A stretch of 26,476 bases of DNA from an uncultured Prevotella sp. (GTDB taxonomy: Bacteria; Bacteroidota; Bacteroidia; Bacteroidales; Bacteroidaceae): assembly GCA_958369755.1 (NCBI GenBank), contig CATXJC010000025.1, forward strand, positions 1 to 26,476. Direction: 5' to 3'. A model generated the notes under the pieces. It saw only the letters and a list, made by a program, of their open reading frames with translations, made no database searches and was not told the origin of the DNA. The translations under genes were made by a program, and so were the position numbers. This document shows, piece by piece, positions 1-6,117 of this stretch (position 1 is its first letter; each line of letters opens with the position of its first letter).

Positions 1-54
1 TTATAACAGTATAACACAGATATTAACGAATAAAATATTTAATGCGTCTGCCCT

Positions 55-120
55 GATGACTCGGGTCATCTATATGGCTCACTACCGTCATCTATATGGA
101 TGACCCGGGTCATCCGATAC
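55..120. repeat. 22-bp periodic repeat array A (3 units)
   Basis: Three consecutive 22-nt units occupy 55-76, 77-98 and 99-120. The hexamer GTCATC recurs at 65, 87 and 109, exactly 22 nt apart, and units 1 and 2 share GTCATCTATATGG. Units 1 and 3 carry a palindromic core: 98-115 is a perfect 18-bp palindrome (GGATGACCC/GGGTCATCC) and 55-70 is the same with one mismatch. No gene is visible in 1-392; this array, array B and the inverted repeat at 231-292 are what that stretch holds. Confidence 0.8.
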
Positions 121-149
121 AAAGAAGCCTTTTCTATTCCTTTTGTGAT

Positions 150-193
150 AGTTGCTTTCTCCCTTAGACTAAGTTGCTTTCTCCTTATATGAA
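150..193. repeat. 22-bp periodic repeat array B (2 units)
   Basis: AGTTGCTTTCTCC occurs at 150-162 and again at 172-184, so two 22-nt units lie end to end. A small palindrome, CTTAG-A-CTAAG, spans the junction at 163-173. The core is unrelated to array A but the period is identical. Confidence 0.65.
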
Positions 194-230
194 TAGTCCT
201 ATCTACTGATTATTATTGTTGTTTCAGAGA

Positions 231-292
231 ATTCTCCTTTCACACTTAAGTAACTGATTATAAGTATATTCTGATGATTGTGAAAGGAGAAT
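231..292. repeat. 14-bp perfect inverted repeat with 34-nt loop
   Basis: ATTCTCCTTTCACA at 231-244 is the exact reverse complement of 279-292. The intervening 34 nt are AT-rich. No T-tract follows, so this is not an obvious terminator. It could be a transcript hairpin, a protein site, or the scar of a small mobile element. Confidence 0.6.
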
Positions 293-380
293 GAAATTTT
301 AATTGTTATTTTTGAGAAGCTATTTCTGAAGGTAACTTTATGTTGAAACCCTCATTTTCATTATCATCATCCCTACATTT

Positions 381-425
381 TTCCCAAAAACCTTGGAAGT
401 TACGAGGAAAAGTCGTATCTTTGCA
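381..425 (+). repeat. promoter-bearing direct repeat, copy 1
   Basis: 381-425 matches 992-1036 over 45 nt with a single mismatch (A386 versus T997); the last 39 nt are identical. The repeat contains a complete Bacteroidota promoter and ends just after the -7 box, so the promoter itself is the duplicated unit. Confidence 0.85.
393..423 (+). promoter_or_regulatory. promoter of the vapX-vapD pair
   Basis: The -33 element TTGG lies at 393-396 and the -7 element TATCTTTG at 416-423, with 20 nt between TTG and TA. This fits the Bacteroidota primary sigma consensus (TTTG, about 20 nt, TAnnTTTG). The expected start is near 430, about 25-30 nt before the first ATG of the pair. Confidence 0.75.
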
Positions 426-458
426 CCGAATAAGTACAACATTTATATTTTTATGATT

Positions 459-653
459 ATGAGAACAGGCGACAAAGTATTAATATCTCCAGACTTGACA
501 CATGCCAAAGACTGGACACAGGGCGAAGTGATTGAAGTTGAGAACAATCCTTTCGTAGGAATTGTCATCTCCGCAAAAACCGCAGATGGAAACATATTCT
601 TTGGATATAAAGACTTATTTGAGCCAGCAAAGGAGGCAGTATGTACGCACTAG
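459..653 (+). CDS. putative antitoxin, VapX-like partner of VapD
   Basis: A 64-residue protein beginning MRTGDKVLISP. An alternative ATG lies at 453; the ATG further upstream at 393 would lie inside the promoter and is rejected. It is a small beta-rich, SH3/KOW-like sequence with several GxVI/GIVIS strands and no membrane segment. Its stop overlaps the start of vapD by 13 nt, so the two are translationally linked in the antitoxin-first order usual for type II pairs. In Haemophilus the vapD toxin is preceded by a small antitoxin gene, vapX. I assign the antitoxin role from position and size, not from recognised residues; it could also be a small transcription regulator. Confidence 0.6.
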   Translation: MRTGDKVLISPDLTHAKDWTQGEVIEVENNPFVGIVISAKTADGNIFFGYKDLFEPAKEAVCTH

Positions 654-922
654 CATTTGATATGGTAATTTCTGATTTACAGAAATACTATGGCGAACCT
701 TACAACAAGGCTTACTACGAAATAAAAGAGCTTCTAAAGAAGAATGGTTTCGAGTGGGTGCAAGGCAGTACATACATGACGATGAATGATGATTTGACTG
801 CACTTGTAAAAACAGTTATGGAGCTTTCTAAAATAGAGTGGTTTAAGAAATCCGTCAGAGATCTAAGAGGATTCAAAGTTGAAAGTTGGTCGAACTTTAC
901 TGATTTGGTTAAAAACTCATAG
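641..922 (+). CDS. vapD: VapD-family endoribonuclease toxin
   Basis: A 93-residue protein that matches the compact VapD family end to end. It opens MYALAFDMV with the conserved Asp at residue 7, has the QGSTYMTMN segment at 41-49, then SVRDLRGF (71-78) and the terminal ESWSNFTDLVKN. VapD proteins are Cas2-like ferredoxin-fold endoribonucleases that dimerise and cleave RNA; Asp7 is the residue tied to activity in the family. A clear Shine-Dalgarno (AGGAGG, 631-636) precedes the ATG, which is unusual here because most genes in the window lack one, and suggests efficient reinitiation from within vapX. A strong hairpin terminator begins immediately at the stop codon. Family assignment is secure; activity as a toxin in this host is inferred. 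Confidence 0.9.
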   Translation: MYALAFDMVISDLQKYYGEPYNKAYYEIKELLKKNGFEWVQGSTYMTMNDDLTALVKTVMELSKIEWFKKSVRDLRGFKVESWSNFTDLVKNS

Positions 923-962
923 AATAGGCGACTCTCCTCCAATCCGGGAGTCGCCTATTTTC
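923..962 (+). terminator. intrinsic terminator of vapX-vapD
   Basis: Twelve perfect base pairs, AATAGGCGACTC (923-934) with GAGTCGCCTATT (948-959), around a 13-nt loop and followed by a T-rich run. It starts one base after the vapD stop codon. Confidence 0.85.
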
Positions 963-991
963 TTTTTCTCCTCCCCCTTTTCAAGTATTTT

Positions 992-1036
992 TTCCCTAAA
1001 ACCTTGGAAGTTACGAGGAAAAGTCGTATCTTTGCA
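992..1036 (+). promoter_or_regulatory. orphan second copy of the vapXD promoter
   Basis: A 45-nt near-identical copy of 381-425, with -33 TTGG at 1004-1007 and -7 TATCTTTG at 1027-1034. It reads away from the vapXD terminator into a stretch with no convincing protein-coding gene. It is either the promoter of a small RNA or the remnant of a duplicated or deleted neighbour gene. Confidence 0.7.
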
Positions 1037-1040
1037 GAAG

Positions 1041-1140
1041 AAAAGCTGCACTCGGCAAATTGAAAGCAAGCTTTCTTTGCGCTCGTTTGCATTTTCTTTG
1101 CCACCGAATAGCAATATTGCGTTCACGACCTTATAAAACA
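1041..1140 (+). other. possible small RNA or leader downstream of the orphan promoter
   Basis: The predicted transcript from the orphan promoter starts near 1041. At 1055-1080 it can fold as GCAAA-(TT)-GAAAG / loop CAAG / CTTTC-TTTGC, ten pairs with one bulge. The short open frames here start with rare codons or run through the hairpin and resemble no protein I know. Apart from this and array C, 1141-1377 shows only AT-rich sequence. Confidence 0.3.
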
Positions 1141-1192
1141 TAAGATTAGTAATAAAAATAGCTTTACAAGTAAAGTCTGGTGAAAAAAATCT

Positions 1193-1270
1193 CTTAAGGG
1201 AAGATTTTATTTCCCTTAAGGAAAAAACCATTTTCCCTTAAGGAAAAAAATAAATATCCTTAAGGGAAAA
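1193..1270. repeat. 22-bp periodic repeat array C (4 CTTAAG units)
   Basis: CTTAAG occurs at 1193, 1215, 1237 and 1259, exactly 22 nt apart. The last three copies extend to the palindrome CCTTAAGG. The 16-nt spacers are A/T-rich (mostly A after the core, T/C before the next) but vary in sequence, so only the core and the spacing are conserved. Confidence 0.8.
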
Positions 1271-1377
1271 TTTTCAATCTCTTCTTTCCCCATTTTCCGG
1301 GAGTTTCTCCTTGACTGTCTCTTTCTGAAATATTATTTGCATATCGTAATCTATATGCCAGCAGAATTATGACTGGA

Positions 1378-1757
1378 CTATAATGTGATTCCTCCCCTCA
1401 CCAGCCACTTCGCAAAGAAGCGGTCACTTACCAAATAGCCGTTTGGGGTCTTGCTTACCAGCTGCTTATCCACCAATGCCTTCAATGCCGTCTTCACGCT
1501 GCTCGTGGCAGGAAGATGGTGGGTGCTGATAAACTGCTGGCTCAAAGGCGAAGATACCAGGTTACACTGCCCGACTGCTGATAGATATAAGAAAAGACGG
1601 ATTCGTCTATCACCCTATGCTGAGATGACAACAGACGATTGGCAAACTTACGATAAACCGGTTCTTCGATGCGAGGCAATGACAACACCAGCGAACTCTG
1701 GAAGAAAGGATAGAAATCATCTTTCAGTTGATGTAAGTATTTATATCCATATTTTGT
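1378..1757 (-). pseudogene. remnant of an AAA-type ATPase (ATPase_2 / DUF234-like family), C-terminal part
   Basis: Reading the minus strand from 1757, an open frame gives a segment containing LHQLKDDFYPFFQSSLVLSL, RIEEPVYRKFANRLLSSQ and SVTWYLRL, then stops near 1557. A different frame resumes at about 1563 with LSQQFISTHHLPATSSVK and VDKQLVSKTPNGYLVSDRFF and ends at the stop at 1378-1380. These are the late sensor region and the C-terminal winged helix of the large Bacteroidota family of standalone ATPases. In intact members about 50-70 residues separate these two blocks, so an internal deletion has fused them out of frame. The Walker A half is missing and an in-frame TAG lies just upstream (1758-1760). 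The plus-strand open frame at 1451-1780 is its shadow. Confidence 0.75.
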
Positions 1758-1838
1758 CTATTGATCAGTGGGTAATCTAGAAGCGAAAAAATGACTTCAA
1801 CATACATCACTCCCCTATTTCATAAATAAAAAACTGCA

Positions 1839-1966
1839 GTTGTACGACAAAAACACCTATAGTTGTACGACTATAAAGTTACAGTTGTACGACTATATAG
1901 GCTATAGTTGTACAACCATAGAGCTATAGTCGTACAACTATAGGGGTTATAGTCGTACAACTATAG
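1839..1966. repeat. 22/23-bp periodic palindromic array D (6 units)
   Basis: Six 10-bp cores start at 1839, 1862, 1884, 1907, 1929 and 1952, giving spacings of 23, 22, 23, 22 and 23 nt. Cores 1-3 read GTTGTACGAC, core 4 is the perfect palindrome GTTGTACAAC, and cores 5-6 read GTCGTACAAC, the reverse complement of cores 1-3. The array therefore changes orientation at a symmetric centre. As a result 1857-1876 and 1947-1966 form a perfect 20-bp inverted repeat. Flanks of each core are TATA-rich. The array lies between the ATPase remnant and the amylase regulatory region; the rest of 1781-2237 holds only the operator and promoter described separately. Confidence 0.85.
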
Positions 1967-2124
1967 AAATCTCAAAAAACGCCCTTGAAGGACAAAAACA
2001 TAACCATCTGATTTTCAACACATTCACATTACGCCTCATATTTTCAATATTCATAAACAAATAAGAATCAGATAAAAATACGAAAATCTCAGCAAAGGAA
2101 AGCTAAAGAAAAATCGTCACAGAT

Positions 2125-2136
2125 GCAAACGTTTGC
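2125..2136. promoter_or_regulatory. LacI-family-type operator upstream of the amylase
   Basis: GCAAACGTTTGC is a perfect 12-bp palindrome with the central CG typical of LacI/GalR-family operators; with its flanks (TGCAAACGTTTGCG) it resembles the cre/maltose-operator class. It lies 56 nt upstream of the amylase -7 box, a position suiting an activator-like or roadblock role. The regulator gene is not in the window. Confidence 0.55.
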
Positions 2137-2192
2137 GCATTTCTTTTGCTCAATTTACACCAGTTGGAGAAACAACTCACCGATTTTCATCG

Positions 2193-2200
2193 TAACTTTG
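2193..2200 (+). promoter_or_regulatory. -7 element of the alpha-amylase promoter
   Basis: TAACTTTG fits TAnnTTTG, 37 nt before the ATG. No good -33 TTTG lies at the expected distance, which is consistent with a promoter that needs an activator. Confidence 0.55.
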
Positions 2201-2237
2201 CAACAGTTATCAAAGCAACAACTCTAACTGAATAAAT

Positions 2238-4265
2238 ATGAAGAAAATCTACTTAACACTCGTTGCCCTACTGGCAACCATCAATATGTTCGCACAGGGT
2301 TGGCCTGCCAACTATAGCGGCGTGATGCTGCAGGGATTCTACTGGGATTCCTTCAGCGAATCCAAATGGACCAAACTCGAAGCGCAGGCTCCGGAACTGG
2401 GTCAGTACTTCAACCTCGTATGGATTCCACAGAGCGCCTACTGCGGCAACAAGTCAATGGGTTACGACGACCTCTACTGGTTTTCCGACTACGAAAGTTC
2501 TTTCGGAAGTGAAAGCGAACTCCGCTCTCTCATCAAGACCTTCAAGAATAACGGCATCGGAACCATCGCCGACGTGGTGATCAATCACCGCAAGAACGTA
2601 TCAACCTGGTTTGACTTCCCGGTAGAAAACTACAAGGGAGTGACCTACGAGATGAAATCTACCGATATCTGCGCCAACGATGATGGCGGTAAGACCAAGA
2701 AAGAGGCAGACAAGCAAGGCGTAAAGCTCAGCAGCAATAATGACACGGGCGACGACTGGGACGGAATGCGCGACCTCGACCACAGCAGCGAGAATGTGCA
2801 GACCATCGTAAAGGCTTATCTCGATATGCTCCTCAACGACTTCGGCTATGCCGGATTCCGCTATGATATGGTGAAAGGATACAGCGGAAAGTTTACTGGT
2901 ATCTACAATACCGCTACCAAGCCTTCCTATTCCGTAGGAGAATATTGGGATGGTGATGTCAGCAAGGTGAAGAACTGGCTCGAAAGCACCAAGGTGAACG
3001 AAGAGATTACCAGTGCTGTCTTCGACTACCCTATCCGCTACGTGGTACGCGATGCCATCAAAGGCAAATGGTCAGACGTAAAGACAAATGGCTTGGCTAA
3101 CGACAACAGCTATAAGCAGTATGCCATCACCTTCGTAGAGAATCACGATACAGAATACCGCTCATCCAGCGAACAGCAGGACCCTATCCGCAAGGATACC
3201 CTGGCAGCCAATGCATACATCCTGGCATCTTGCGGTACCCCATGCGTATTCTACAAGCACTGGATTGACTGCAAGCAGGATATCAAGGCGATGATCAATG
3301 CCCGTCAACTGGCTGGCATCACCAATACCAGCAATACTACCTTCAATGCTTATAAGGGCGAGGGATATAATGGTATTATGACCACCGGCACAAAGACTTC
3401 GCTCCTTGCCATCGTGGGCCCTAACGCCAACAAGTTTGAAGTGTCTAACGCATACGCAGAAATTCTCAACGGCTATCACTATCGCTATTTCATGTCCAAG
3501 AAGGCAAACGTAGCTTGGGTAAATCTGGCATCAGGCGAATACGAGGGCGTACAGAAGGCAAAGCTCGTGGCAGTAAGCAACGCAGACGATGCACAGTTGG
3601 TTTATACCACCGATGGCACCGAACCTACAGCCAGCAGCAAGAAGGCAAAAAGCGGCGAAGAACTGGAGATTCCTTTCGGCGAGACAACCCTGAAGGTGGG
3701 CTTACTGATAGATGGCGTTGTGAGCGGCGTGCTGACCCGTACTTACAAGGTAGAAAAGCCTGCAGACTTCGAACCATACGATATCACCGTATATGCCAAC
3801 GCAGACCAGGTAGGATGGAAAGATGGCTTCAACTTCTGGGCTTGGTGCGAGAAACCAGATGAGAATCTGACCGCCACTAATAAATGGCCTGGCGACAAGG
3901 TTACCCAGTGCAAGGAGATTGAAGGCAAGAAATGGTATTATCAGACTTACAAGATCAAGAGCAAGGACTATAAGATTTCATTCGTATTCAGTACAGGAAC
4001 AGGAACTCCACAGACCGTAGATTTTACGGATATCAACAAGGATACCTACCTGGAGGTTCTGAATGAGAAGAATAATGAAGGTCACTATAAGATCAAGGAT
4101 GTAACTGCCGACATGCCAACAACAGGCATCACCGATGCACCGGTCATCGACAAGACAACAAGCACCAACAATGCCTGGTACACCCTGGATGGAATGAAGA
4201 TGAATCAGAAGCCACAGCAAACTGGCATCTATATTCATCAGGGCAAGAAGATCGTTATCAGATAA
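2238..4265 (+). CDS. secreted GH13 alpha-amylase with starch-binding module
   Basis: A 675-residue enzyme that hydrolyses alpha-1,4 bonds in starch. A signal peptide ends near FAQ (residue 20), followed by a GH13 barrel with all four conserved regions: ADVVINH (111-117), GFRYD with nucleophile Asp210 (206-210), GEYWDG with acid/base Glu235 (234-239), and FVENHD with Asp304 (299-304). After the catalytic part comes a chitobiase/hexosaminidase C-terminal-like beta domain (about 440-505; VYTTDGTEPT is its hallmark), then a CBM26-type starch-binding module (about 515-620; DGFNFWAW, NKWPGD). The tail, WYTLDG...GIYIHQGKKIVIR, resembles the C-terminal sorting/anchoring tails of secreted Bacteroidota proteins. 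It stands alone, with no susCD pair beside it, and is preceded by a LacI-type palindrome, so control by a sugar-sensing regulator is likely. Confidence 0.93.
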   Translation: MKKIYLTLVALLATINMFAQGWPANYSGVMLQGFYWDSFSESKWTKLEAQAPELGQYFNLVWIPQSAYCGNKSMGYDDLYWFSDYESSFGSESELRSLIKTFKNNGIGTIADVVINHRKNVSTWFDFPVENYKGVTYEMKSTDICANDDGGKTKKEADKQGVKLSSNNDTGDDWDGMRDLDHSSENVQTIVKAYLDMLLNDFGYAGFRYDMVKGYSGKFTGIYNTATKPSYSVGEYWDGDVSKVKNWLESTKVNEEITSAVFDYPIRYVVRDAIKGKWSDVKTNGLANDNSYKQYAITFVENHDTEYRSSSEQQDPIRKDTLAANAYILASCGTPCVFYKHWIDCKQDIKAMINARQLAGITNTSNTTFNAYKGEGYNGIMTTGTKTSLLAIVGPNANKFEVSNAYAEILNGYHYRYFMSKKANVAWVNLASGEYEGVQKAKLVAVSNADDAQLVYTTDGTEPTASSKKAKSGEELEIPFGETTLKVGLLIDGVVSGVLTRTYKVEKPADFEPYDITVYANADQVGWKDGFNFWAWCEKPDENLTATNKWPGDKVTQCKEIEGKKWYYQTYKIKSKDYKISFVFSTGTGTPQTVDFTDINKDTYLEVLNEKNNEGHYKIKDVTADMPTTGITDAPVIDKTTSTNNAWYTLDGMKMNQKPQQTGIYIHQGKKIVIR

Positions 4266-4297
4266 AGTCGTTCAAGACTTTGTAAAATATAAGATAT

Positions 4298-4463
4298 AGG
4301 TTTCAAAAAGGTTTAGATTTATTTTAAAAAAGGTTTAAGATTGTTGATGAAAGATGTAGGTTCTAGTTTGAATAAGGTTTAAAGATTGTAGGGTATAGTT
4401 TTGGTTTGAATAAGGTTTAAGATTGTTGATAACAAGGTTTAGATTATTTAAAAACATAGGTTT
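4298..4463. repeat. degenerate AGGTTT repeat array E
   Basis: AGGTTT recurs at 4298, 4309, 4331, 4375, 4413, 4435 and 4458, with separations of 11, 22, 44, 38, 22 and 23 nt. Two longer copies, TTTGAATAAGGTTTA with trailing AGATTG, lie 38 nt apart (4367 and 4405). The array is looser than A-D but favours the same 11/22-nt spacing. It fills the region between the amylase stop and the terminator. Confidence 0.5.
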
Positions 4464-4483
4464 AGTTTTCAGGGTAAACATCA

Positions 4484-4540
4484 AAAAGAAACGCCTGGCG
4501 TAGCAATTCTGAAAAAGCTACACCAGGCGTTATTCTTTTT
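4484..4540. terminator. bidirectional terminator between amylase and nadK
   Basis: The stem AACGCCTGGCGTAGC (4490-4504) pairs with GCTACACCAGGCGTT (4517-4531) with one C/A mismatch. It is preceded by an A-tract and followed by a T-tract, so it can stop transcription of both convergent genes. Confidence 0.85.
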
Positions 4541-4546
4541 ATATTA

Positions 4547-5437
4547 CTATCTCTGCCTCTGATCAGCTCCCCACATCAGCTTTTCTCTCAGCGTAGAGAA
4601 ATATCGCTGGTTGCGCTGCTTCACAATCTTGATAGAGTGCGGCGCCTTGCGGATAATCAGGCGGGTCTGCTCGGTCATACGTTCGCTTCTGCCATCAATC
4701 GCCACGAGATAATTATGGCTTCGGCTCTCCACATCCAGCACGATCTCTGCCGTATCATTGATTACGATAGGGCGGATGTTCAAGCTATGAGGTGCCACAG
4801 GAGTAAGACAGAGACTGCCACTCTGCGGAATGATGATAGGTCCGCCATTAGAGAGATTATAAGCCGTAGAACCCGTAGGCGTGGTCACGATAAGACCATC
4901 CGCCTGATAGGTAACCAGAAACTCGCCATCCACCTGCGTACGGATGGATATCATCGAAGCATCATCACGTTTCAGCACGGCGATGTCATTCAGGGCAAAA
5001 GGATAGCCCGCCAGGATGCCGCCCTCAGCCTTCACCTCGATGATGGCATGCTCCTCTATCCTACATTCACCAGCATAGAGACTATCCAGCGCTGAATCTA
5101 TCTCGCCAGGCAGCACATCGGCAAGGAATCCCAGTCGGCCCATATTCACGCCGAGGATAGGCGTTCCCTTGGCTCCCACACGGCTCGCCGCCTTGAGGAA
5201 GGTACCGTCACCACCCATCGAAATAACATAATCTACATCAAAATTGTAATCCTCGAATACACCTGCTGCCTGCACTTCAAGGTGCTCCACCTTGGTAAGA
5301 AAGTCGTAGAAGAGACTTTCGATATACACTTCAGCCTCTCTTTTCTCCAGATAAGAGAGGATTCGCATGATGGAAGCACTCTTCTTGGCCTGATATTCAT
5401 TGCCAAATATAGCAAATTTCAAATGTTGTTGTGCCAT
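4547..5437 (-). CDS. nadK: NAD kinase
   Basis: A 296-residue cytosolic enzyme that phosphorylates NAD to NADP. The diagnostic motifs are in order: GGDG at 75-78 (in SMGGDGTFLKAA), NMGRLGFL at 98-105, ND at 150-151, and TPTGSTAYNLSNGGP at 186-200. Length is normal for the family. The start MAQQHLKFAIFG is the only sensible ATG and lies about 34 nt after the predicted transcription start. It is transcribed divergently from the DJ-1 gene and ends against the shared terminator. Confidence 0.95.
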   Translation of the reverse strand: MAQQHLKFAIFGNEYQAKKSASIMRILSYLEKREAEVYIESLFYDFLTKVEHLEVQAAGVFEDYNFDVDYVISMGGDGTFLKAASRVGAKGTPILGVNMGRLGFLADVLPGEIDSALDSLYAGECRIEEHAIIEVKAEGGILAGYPFALNDIAVLKRDDASMISIRTQVDGEFLVTYQADGLIVTTPTGSTAYNLSNGGPIIIPQSGSLCLTPVAPHSLNIRPIVINDTAEIVLDVESRSHNYLVAIDGRSERMTEQTRLIIRKAPHSIKIVKQRNQRYFSTLREKLMWGADQRQR

Positions 5438-5440
5438 TAT

Positions 5441-5471
5441 TTTGTTATTTCAATTATTATTCTTACATTTG
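5441..5471 (+). promoter_or_regulatory. promoter of the DJ-1/ispD/recG unit
   Basis: -33 TTTG at 5441-5444 and -7 TACATTTG at 5464-5471 with a 19-nt spacer; expected start near 5478. It faces the nadK promoter and shares the same 70 bp. Confidence 0.7.
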
Positions 5472-5477
5472 CAGTTG

Positions 5478-5508
5478 CAAAAATAGCATTAATTATTGAA
5501 TTACGCAA
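5478..5508 (-). promoter_or_regulatory. promoter of nadK
   Basis: On the minus strand, -7 TATTTTTG (plus 5478-5485) and -33 TTG (plus 5506-5508) are separated by 20 nt. The expected start is near 5471, inside the -7 box of the opposing promoter. Confidence 0.65.
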
Positions 5509-5524
5509 TAAAAAAGATAAAATT

Positions 5525-6097
5525 ATGGCTAAGGTATATGAATTTCTTGCCAACGGCTTCGAGGAAATCGAAGGATTGGCTCCTGTTGACATCCTGCGCA
5601 GAGGTGGCGTGGATATCAAAACTGTTAGTGTCACTGGAACAGAATGGGTAGAGACTTCCCACGGCATCACCATCAAGGCTGACCTCAAGTTTGAGGACAT
5701 CCAGAGTTTCGAGGATGCCGATATGCTCCTCCTGCCTGGCGGAATGCCTGGCAGCAGTCATCTCAACGAGCACGCGGGTGTACGCCAGGCTCTCATCGCC
5801 CAGCACAAGGCAGGCAAGCGAATCGGTGCCATCTGCGCTGCCCCTATGGTTCTGGCAAGCACAGGTATCCTGGATGGCAAGAAGGCAACCTGCTATCCTG
5901 GATTCGAGCAGTATTTCAGCGACAGTACCGAATATACCGCAACCCTCTTCCAGGAGGATGGCAACGTGATAACAGGCGAAGGTCCTGCAGCTACCCTCCC
6001 ATACGCCTACAAGATATTGAGCTACTTCGCAGGCGATGGCATCACTGGCGAATTGCAGAAGGGTATGATGTACACCCACCTGATGGAAAGCAAGTAA
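5525..6097 (+). CDS. DJ-1/PfpI family protein (YajL/ThiJ-like)
   Basis: A 190-residue single-domain DJ-1 protein. The start MAKVYEFLANGFEEIE was chosen because the frame upstream runs antisense through nadK and through the promoter. Key features are the conserved Glu16, the LLLPGGMPG loop (69-76) and the nucleophile elbow GAICAAP with Cys104. DJ-1/YajL proteins act in protection against oxidative and carbonyl damage, described variously as chaperone, glyoxalase or deglycase; the specific activity cannot be read from the sequence. It is first in a unit with ispD 20 nt downstream. Confidence 0.9.
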   Translation: MAKVYEFLANGFEEIEGLAPVDILRRGGVDIKTVSVTGTEWVETSHGITIKADLKFEDIQSFEDADMLLLPGGMPGSSHLNEHAGVRQALIAQHKAGKRIGAICAAPMVLASTGILDGKKATCYPGFEQYFSDSTEYTATLFQEDGNVITGEGPAATLPYAYKILSYFAGDGITGELQKGMMYTHLMESK

Positions 6098-6117
6098 AAG
6101 AACAAAAAACAAGAAAT

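Noticed and set aside
1..392. A coding gene at the window start
   Set aside because: No frame with plausible start, length or composition on either strand; repeats account for the visible structure.
879..1231. Small open frames on both strands across the vapD terminator and orphan promoter
   Set aside because: They run through the terminator hairpin and the promoter boxes and have low-complexity, frame-shadow composition.
1451..1780. 109-codon plus-strand open frame
   Set aside because: It has no family resemblance, and the minus strand over the same interval encodes recognisable ATPase blocks; the plus frame is a shadow.
55..1966. CRISPR-like array
   Set aside because: Repeats are 6-13 nt with a 22-nt period and AT-rich, non-unique spacers; there are no cas genes. 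VapD is Cas2-like in fold only.
5282..5524. 81-codon N-terminal extension of the DJ-1 protein
   Set aside because: It runs antisense through the nadK coding region and through the promoter; the family domain starts exactly at the ATG at 5525.
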